This document shows, piece after piece, positions 1 through 5,065 of a stretch of 5,065 nucleotides of DNA (position 1 is the first letter of the stretch; the number at the start of each line of letters is the position of its first letter). The DNA comes from Acidobacteriota bacterium (lineage in GTDB: Bacteria; Acidobacteriota; Terriglobia; Terriglobales; Acidobacteriaceae). The notes below the pieces were generated by a model. The model was not told the DNA's origin. It searched no databases and saw nothing but the letters and a program-made list of their open reading frames with translations. A program made the position numbers and the translations under genes. The stretch spans positions 1 through 5,065 of the forward strand of contig JAJXZK010000078.1 in NCBI GenBank assembly GCA_021780095.1, read 5' to 3'.

Positions 1-1051
1 TATCCATATCCAGGCCGGCCATGATCGCCTTTTGCGCGGCGGTCGCGTTGTTCAGCGCAATGCCGTGCGGAATCAGCTCGCCAACCGCGCCCCAGTCGCT
101 GACGACAAATCCGTCAAAGTTCCACTCCCTGCGCAGAATTTGCGTGAGGGTATACGGATTCGCGGTCTGGGGGACGCTATTCAGTGAATTGAACGAGCTC
201 ATCACGGTCGCCGAGCCGGCATCGACCGCAGCCTGATACGGCGGCAGATACACCTGGCGCAGCATCAGGTCCGACATATCGACGGCGTTGTAGTCGCGCC
301 CGGCAATCGCAGCGCCATACGCGGCAAAATGCTTGACGCACGCAGCCACGGAGTCCGGATTGCTGAGGCTGGTTCCCTGGTAACCGCGCACATACGCACG
401 CGCCATGGCGGAGCCGAGATATGGGCTTTCTCCCGAACCCTCGACAATGCGTCCCCAGCGTGCATCGCGGGCAATATCCACCATGGGAGAAAAGACCCAG
501 CGAATTCCATCGGCGCTGGCTTCCTGGGCCGCCATCCGGGCCGTAGCTTCTACCAGGGCAGGATCGAAACTTGAAGCGAGTCCGAGGGGCACCGGGAAGA
601 CGGTTCGGTAGCCATGGATGGAGTCGAAGCCGTACATCAGTGGAATATGGAGGCGGCTCTTGTCCACGGCAGTGTGCTGAAACTCGTTCGCCTTTTTCGC
701 GTCGGCGACGTTCAGCAGTGCGCCCACCTGTCCGGCGGCAATCATGTCGTTATAGCTCTGCCGCCCCGTTCCAGGCCCGGTTGGTGTGCCGACGGAGAAT
801 TGCACCAGCTGGCCGACCTTCTCCTCCAAAGTCATCTTCTCTAACAGAGCGTCTACTTTTTTATTCAACGAGGGGTCGGTCAGTTGAGGATTGGGCACGA
901 AGGTGCTGGCAGCATTTTGAGGCATAGCCGTTGAACCCGAGGAGCGCCGGTAATGGAACTGAGCGTGACTTCGTTGCGAGGAGGATCCAATTAGGAGGAG
1001 GGTGAAGACGGCGGCAACAACAAAACTTGAATCGCTTCGAATCGAATTCAT
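1..1051 (-). CDS. bglX: Family 3 glycoside hydrolase, exported beta-glucosidase (BglX-type), 3' part missing
   Basis: Probable periplasmic or secreted beta-glucosidase that removes glucose from the non-reducing end of beta-glucosides such as cello-oligosaccharides. The frame is open from an ATG at 1051 to the window edge, giving 350 residues of a protein whose family is usually about 750 or more. Residues 1-30 look like a signal peptide: two Arg, a hydrophobic stretch at about 11-22, and a likely cleavage after SHA (30). There is no lipobox Cys. The GH3 N-terminal barrel domain starts near residue 60. It contains GFDSIHG (141-147, Asp143 expected to bind glucose), RWGRIVEG (198-205), VKHFAAYG (239-246), GRDYN (251-255) and FDGFVVSDWGAV (312-323), in which Asp319 is the expected catalytic nucleophile. 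These blocks follow E. coli BglX in order and wording as I remember it. The acid/base Glu and the C-terminal sandwich and FnIII-like domains would lie beyond the edge. An AAAGG sits 5 bases before the ATG. Family is certain; the exact substrate is inferred. Confidence 0.95.
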   Translation of the reverse strand, partial: MNSIRSDSSFVVAAVFTLLLIGSSSQRSHAQFHYRRSSGSTAMPQNAASTFVPNPQLTDPSLNKKVDALLEKMTLEEKVGQLVQFSVGTPTGPGTGRQSYNDMIAAGQVGALLNVADAKKANEFQHTAVDKSRLHIPLMYGFDSIHGYRTVFPVPLGLASSFDPALVEATARMAAQEASADGIRWVFSPMVDIARDARWGRIVEGSGESPYLGSAMARAYVRGYQGTSLSNPDSVAACVKHFAAYGAAIAGRDYNAVDMSDLMLRQVYLPPYQAAVDAGSATVMSSFNSLNSVPQTANPYTLTQILRREWNFDGFVVSDWGAVGELIPHGIALNNATAAQKAIMAGLDMD

Positions 1052-1067
1052 AGCATCCTTTATGCTA
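1051..1067 (-). promoter_or_regulatory. 6-bp inverted repeat with the Shine-Dalgarno in its loop, at the bglX start
   Basis: Read on the minus strand this is TAGCAT-AAAGG-ATGCTA: a perfect 6-bp stem, a 5-base loop holding the only Shine-Dalgarno-like sequence (AAAGG), and a closing pair that uses the A of the start ATG. In mRNA it could present or hide the ribosome binding site. The stem is short and AT-rich, so it may be chance. The repeat is seen directly; a role is inference. Confidence 0.35.
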
Positions 1068-1070
1068 GCA
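1062..1070 (-). promoter_or_regulatory. Possible extended -10 element for the bglX gene
   Basis: On the minus strand TGC-TAGCAT matches a TGn-extended -10 box (TAxxxT form), ending 10 bases before the ATG. No good -35 is present at 16-18 bp; the best, CTGCCC, matches three of six. A transcript starting at the usual distance would lose the AAAGG, so either this box gives a nearly leaderless message or the real promoter lies further upstream and the ribosome binding site is used. Confidence 0.25.
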
Positions 1071-1074
1071 GTGA

Positions 1075-1097
1075 ATGACGTGACGGGCAGGCGTCAT
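1075..1097. promoter_or_regulatory. Inverted repeat ATGACG-N11-CGTCAT in the divergent region
   Basis: A 6-bp inverted repeat with an 11-base spacer that itself starts with a second TGACG copy (1081-1085). An alternative pairing is therefore TGACG-N6-CGTCA (1081-1096). It lies just upstream of the bglX start and could be a binding site for a dimeric regulator. Repeats this short arise by chance fairly often. Confidence 0.2.
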
Positions 1098-1103
1098 GCT
1101 GTT

Positions 1104-1115
1104 CGAAAATTTTCG
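1104..1115. promoter_or_regulatory. Perfect 12-bp palindrome CGAAAATTTTCG, candidate operator
   Basis: CGAAAATTTTCG is its own reverse complement over all 12 bases and sits almost in the middle of the 131-bp gap between the divergent bglX-like and YihY-family genes. Sugar-hydrolase genes are commonly controlled by dimeric repressors that bind palindromes in such gaps, so it is a reasonable operator candidate. No regulator gene is visible in the window, and the site matches no operator I can name. Confidence 0.3.
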
Positions 1116-1165
1116 GCAGACTTCCATTGAAGGGATGCCGAGTGGGACTTGCTTCCCTGTTTCGT

Positions 1166-1171
1166 TATAGT
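1166..1171 (+). promoter_or_regulatory. Candidate -10 box TATAGT for the YihY-family gene
   Basis: TATAGT matches TATAAT at five of six positions and ends 11 bases before the ATG at 1183. Transcription would start at about 1178-1183, giving a very short or absent leader, which fits the lack of any purine-rich ribosome binding site there. No convincing -35 is found at 16-18 bp; a TTGCTT at 1149-1154 is too close (11-bp spacer). Confidence 0.35.
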
Positions 1172-1182
1172 CTTTTCCACGT

Positions 1183-2043
1183 ATGCGTCGCTGGCTGGTA
1201 CATCTACGAAGAGCGGTCCTCCGCAGCCTCAGCAATGACGTTCTGATGCTGGCGCGGGCGGGAGCCTACTCTGCTATTATCAGCGTTTTTCCCATCGTTT
1301 TGCTGACCGCAGCCGTGATCGCGGCATCTCCAGCGGCGGAAGTGGTTCGGGGAGAACTTCGCGCCATGTTGTACCAGATGTTTCCGTCCGACGTGCCGCC
1401 GCTGGTGCTCGCCTATTTTCAAGGACAGCACCGTTCGTTTCGCCTTTTGCTTTCGGCTGCGACGGTATTTCTTATCGCCTCCAACAGCGTGATGACCACC
1501 TTGATGGAGTCCATGCGACGCGCCTACAAAATTCCTGAAGGAGGCTGGAGCGTTCCCCGGCAAATTTTCATCGCGCTCGTGCTAACGTTCTTGTCGTTTC
1601 TTCCTTTAACCCTGGCTTCCATGTTCGTCGTGTTTGGCCACCAGATTGAAAGCTGGATGCTGTACCAATCGCTTTACGACGTACGCCCATATGTGATCAT
1701 TCTGGCGCGCATCGTCCGTTGGTTATTGGCGCTGACGACAAGCGTGGCGGTGCTGGCGGTGATTTACCACATGGGCACGCCGCGCACGCAGTCGTGGCGC
1801 AGAGTACTTCCCGGCTCCATCCTGGCGACGGCGCTGTGGTTTCCTTCAACGCTGGCCTTCGGATGGTATGTAACCCGGCATGCGCACTATCGGCAGGTGT
1901 ACGGCTCGTTGGGAGCCGGTGTCGCGCTGCTGGTGTGGCTCTACATCATTCTGGTCAGCGTGATGGTCGGTGCGGAGTTCAACGCGCAGGTTTATCCCAA
2001 GTTGCAAAGAACTTCCACGCAATCTCGCCCGCAAGACTCGTAG
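1183..2043 (+). CDS. YihY/BrkB-family inner-membrane protein
   Basis: A 286-residue polytopic membrane protein of the YihY/BrkB family (TIGR00765, PF03631), once mis-named ribonuclease BN in E. coli. Its molecular function is not settled; envelope integrity and transport roles have been suggested. Six hydrophobic segments fall at about 24-48, 87-106, 129-151, 170-194, 209-230 and 243-263. The Arg-rich N-terminus (first 14 residues) and basic tail (from 273) suggest both ends are cytoplasmic. Family hallmarks are AGAYSAIISVFPIVL (26-40), YGSLGAGVALLVWLY (240-254) and GAEFNAQ (263-269). Length is normal for the family. The ATG at 1183 is the only reasonable start: an in-frame TAG lies 15 bases upstream, at 1168. 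There is no Shine-Dalgarno before it, which fits a nearly leaderless message. It is transcribed away from the bglX-like gene and is followed by pyk after 88 bp. Family assignment is secure; function is not. Confidence 0.92.
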   Translation: MRRWLVHLRRAVLRSLSNDVLMLARAGAYSAIISVFPIVLLTAAVIAASPAAEVVRGELRAMLYQMFPSDVPPLVLAYFQGQHRSFRLLLSAATVFLIASNSVMTTLMESMRRAYKIPEGGWSVPRQIFIALVLTFLSFLPLTLASMFVVFGHQIESWMLYQSLYDVRPYVIILARIVRWLLALTTSVAVLAVIYHMGTPRTQSWRRVLPGSILATALWFPSTLAFGWYVTRHAHYRQVYGSLGAGVALLVWLYIILVSVMVGAEFNAQVYPKLQRTSTQSRPQDS

Positions 2044-2065
2044 GTGCTGCCTGCCGCTTCATTCA

Positions 2066-2094
2066 TCGAACTCCAACATCCGACCGATTACAAT
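2066..2094 (+). promoter_or_regulatory. Probable pyk promoter (TCGAAC-17 bp-TACAAT)
   Basis: A good -10 hexamer TACAAT (2089-2094, five of six) lies 17 bp downstream of a weak -35, TCGAAC (2066-2071, three of six), in the 88-bp gap after the YihY-family gene. Transcription would begin near 2101, leaving a leader of about 30 bases that carries the pyk ribosome binding site. pyk may still also be reached by read-through from upstream. Confidence 0.45.
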
Positions 2095-2097
2095 GAA

Positions 2098-2116
2098 GGG
2101 GACAAGCAAAATCCCC
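2098..2116 (+). promoter_or_regulatory. Small hairpin GGGGA-N9-TCCCC before pyk
   Basis: A 5-bp GC-rich stem (2098-2102 with 2112-2116) and a 9-base A-rich loop lie seven bases before the GGAG of pyk. A shifted pairing, AGGGG with CCCCT (2097-2101 with 2114-2118), is equally possible. No T-run follows, so it is not an intrinsic terminator. If pyk transcription starts near 2101 the left arm is mostly lost, so it would form only on read-through RNA. Confidence 0.25.
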
Positions 2117-2122
2117 CTGCAT

Positions 2123-2126
2123 GGAG
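2123..2126 (+). promoter_or_regulatory. Ribosome binding site GGAG of pyk
   Basis: GGAG lies 5 bases before the ATG at 2132 and selects it over two nearby ATGs at 2121 and 2128, which are in other frames and do not lead into the pyruvate kinase frame. It is the clearest Shine-Dalgarno in the window. Confidence 0.6.
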
Positions 2127-2131
2127 CATGA

Positions 2132-3700
<1,569 letters not shown>

Positions 3701-3873
3701 ATCACCACGGCCGGTTTACTGCGGAATTCGGATGACTGGCGAATCCCTTCTTCGTTTCTCAGGCTTCCCGCACTTGCATGGTGCTGCACCGCAGTCTGGT
3801 TCGCGTCGGCTGCGGTCGAGTCCGGCCCGTCGTTTCGGCTCAAATTCAGCAAACGTCCTACAATTGGTTCCTT
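3701..3873. other. Intergenic spacer between pyk and mutL, no terminator seen
   Basis: No gene is visible in this 173-bp spacer; the reading frame that opens at 3732 runs far into mutL in another frame and resembles nothing. I find no GC-rich hairpin followed by a T-run, so pyk termination is Rho-dependent, weak or unrecognised. The only symmetry noted is GGTGC-T-GCACC (3780-3790), too tight to form more than a 4-bp stem, with an overlapping GCAC/GTGC pair (3770-3784). The mutL -10 box lies at the right end. Confidence 0.5.
3859..3864 (+). promoter_or_regulatory. Candidate -10 box TACAAT for mutL
   Basis: TACAAT is identical to the pyk -10 box and ends 9 bases before the mutL ATG. A start site at the usual distance would fall at about 3871-3874, giving a leaderless or almost leaderless message, consistent with the absence of a Shine-Dalgarno sequence. 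No convincing -35 is seen at 16-18 bp. Confidence 0.4.
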
Positions 3874-5065
3874 ATGGGCTATATCCGCGTTCTTTCCGAT
3901 CAGGTCGCGAACCAGATCGCTGCCGGCGAGGTGGTGGAGCGGCCTGCGTCTGTGGTGAAAGAGCTCCTGGAAAATTCGCTCGACGCCGGAGCCCAGTGCA
4001 TCCGCATTGATGTGGAAGCGGGCGGACGCAAACTGATTCGCATCATCGACGACGGCCGCGGCATGGTGCGAGACGATGCGCTGCTGGCTTTTGAGCGGCA
4101 TGCCACGTCGAAAATTCATTCCAGTGACGATCTGCTGGAGCTGACGACGCTAGGCTTTCGCGGGGAGGCGCTTCCCTCCATCGCATCGGTTGCGAGGGTC
4201 CATCTGACCACTCGCTCCGCGGAAGAAGCCGTCGGTACGGAGGTGGAAATCGCCGGCGGCAAGATTCTTCGCGTCGCCGATTGTGGCATTCCGCCGGGCA
4301 CAACGCTAGAAGTGCGCGACCTTTTCTTCAACACGCCGGCGCGGAAGAAATTTCTGAAAGCGGAGCAGACGGAGTTATCGCACATCGCCGCCCTGGCGAC
4401 CCACTACGCGCTGGCCAATCCGACCAAGCACTTTGAACTGCATAGTGCGACCCACGCGCTGTTAGAGGCCCCGGCGGTCCAGCAGGTTTCCGAACGCATT
4501 TTTCAGATTTTCGGACGAGATGTGTTGGATCAACTGCTGCCGGTGGCTGCGGAGACAAACTTCGAGCGTGCCGGCATTCCTGAACCACCGCCGTGGAAAC
4601 GTCCTGCCGACTGGCAACCGCAACCCCCGGGGCCGCTGCGGCTGCACGGGTTTGTATCGCGACCGCAATTGCAGAAATTGAATCGCAATTCGATGTACGT
4701 GTTCGTGAATCAGCGGTTGATTCGTGACCGAATGATTCTGCATGCGCTGACGGAGGCCTACCGCAACGTAATTCCGCCTACTTCGTTTCCTGTCGTCCTG
4801 CTGTTTCTGGAAATGCCGCCGCAGGAGGTCGACGTGAATGTCCATCCTGCCAAGACGGAAGTGCGCTTCCGCCAGCAGGCGTTTGTGCATGATTTCGTTC
4901 GTGACGCGGTTCGTAATTCGATGGTCAAAACGCGTCCGGCTGCCAGCTTTCTGACAGCGTTGAGTGATCATGCTGTGATGACGCCGGCGCTGGTGCCTGA
5001 TCTGTCGCCGCTTCCAGGAGCGCCTGAGCCGACCGATGGCGCGATGCGGGGCGGAGATTCAATCG
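3874..5065 (+). CDS. mutL: DNA mismatch repair protein MutL, N-terminal part
   Basis: ATPase that links MutS mismatch recognition to strand incision and removal. The window holds 397 residues of a protein usually above 600, so the C-terminal dimerisation domain (and any endonuclease motif) is beyond the edge. The GHKL ATPase core is intact: IAAGEVVERPASVVKELLEN (15-34) with catalytic Glu30 and Mg-binding Asn34, IIDDGRGM (57-64) with Asp59, FERHATSKI (73-81), GFRGEAL (94-100) and FFNTPARKKF (151-160). VDVNVHPAKTEVRF (319-332) supplies Lys327, the expected ATP-contacting lysine of the second lobe. A Pro/Trp-rich insertion at about 229-254 precedes the second lobe. From about 355 the chain becomes the Pro-rich linker. 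The ATG at 3874 gives the standard MutL beginning (IRVLSDQVANQIAAGEV); no in-frame start lies in the 30 or so bases upstream and no ribosome binding site precedes it. It is probably transcribed from its own -10 at 3859-3864. Confidence 0.98.
   Translation, partial: MGYIRVLSDQVANQIAAGEVVERPASVVKELLENSLDAGAQCIRIDVEAGGRKLIRIIDDGRGMVRDDALLAFERHATSKIHSSDDLLELTTLGFRGEALPSIASVARVHLTTRSAEEAVGTEVEIAGGKILRVADCGIPPGTTLEVRDLFFNTPARKKFLKAEQTELSHIAALATHYALANPTKHFELHSATHALLEAPAVQQVSERIFQIFGRDVLDQLLPVAAETNFERAGIPEPPPWKRPADWQPQPPGPLRLHGFVSRPQLQKLNRNSMYVFVNQRLIRDRMILHALTEAYRNVIPPTSFPVVLLFLEMPPQEVDVNVHPAKTEVRFRQQAFVHDFVRDAVRNSMVKTRPAASFLTALSDHAVMTPALVPDLSPLPGAPEPTDGAMRGGDSI

Noticed and set aside
571..927. Plus-strand open frame of 118 codons opposite the bglX-like gene
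   Set aside because: Its translation is Arg/Ser-rich with no motif, and the minus strand here encodes conserved GH3 sequence.
2098..2118. GGGGA/TCCCC hairpin as a terminator of the YihY-family gene or a riboswitch
   Set aside because: No T-run follows, and the element is far too small for any riboswitch class.
3770..3790. Inverted repeats GCAC/GTGC and GGTGC-T-GCACC as a pyk terminator
   Set aside because: The stems are only 4 bp with very small or shared loops, and no T-run follows.
3732..4010. Plus-strand open frame of 92 codons starting between pyk and mutL
   Set aside because: More than 130 bases overlap the conserved ATPase region of mutL in another frame, and the protein is low-complexity Arg/Gly/Ser with no motif.

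Overview
The window is an ordinary stretch of bacterial chromosome with four protein-coding genes and no sign of mobile DNA, RNA genes or CRISPR. A truncated minus-strand gene for an exported family 3 glycoside hydrolase (BglX-type beta-glucosidase) lies at the left edge. Across a 131-bp divergent intergenic region, three plus-strand genes follow: a YihY/BrkB-family inner-membrane protein, pyruvate kinase (pyk), and the N-terminal part of the mismatch-repair ATPase MutL, cut by the right edge.

Base composition is moderately GC-rich and even, with no island of different composition. The combination of a secreted GH3 enzyme, a plus-strand YihY-pyk-mutL run, TACAAT-type -10 boxes and starts without a Shine-Dalgarno sequence would fit a soil-type Acidobacteriota (Terriglobia) genome. 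That assignment is an inference from general style, not from a diagnostic marker.

Layout: 1-1051 bglX-like (minus, 3' part missing); 1052-1182 divergent control region with several short inverted repeats, including a perfect 12-bp palindrome; 1183-2043 YihY family; 2044-2131 spacer with a plausible sigma70-type promoter and a good ribosome binding site; 2132-3700 pyk; 3701-3873 spacer with no recognisable terminator; 3874-5065 mutL (partial). The genes do not form one pathway: sugar hydrolysis and glycolysis could be loosely linked, while YihY and MutL are envelope and DNA-repair functions. Both pyk and mutL seem to have their own -10 box, so they are probably transcribed independently even though they point the same way.

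I found no undescribed system. The points most worth a second look are the residues in pyruvate kinase that predict a potassium-independent enzyme, the apparent (near-)leaderless starts of yihY and mutL, and the palindromes between the divergent genes.
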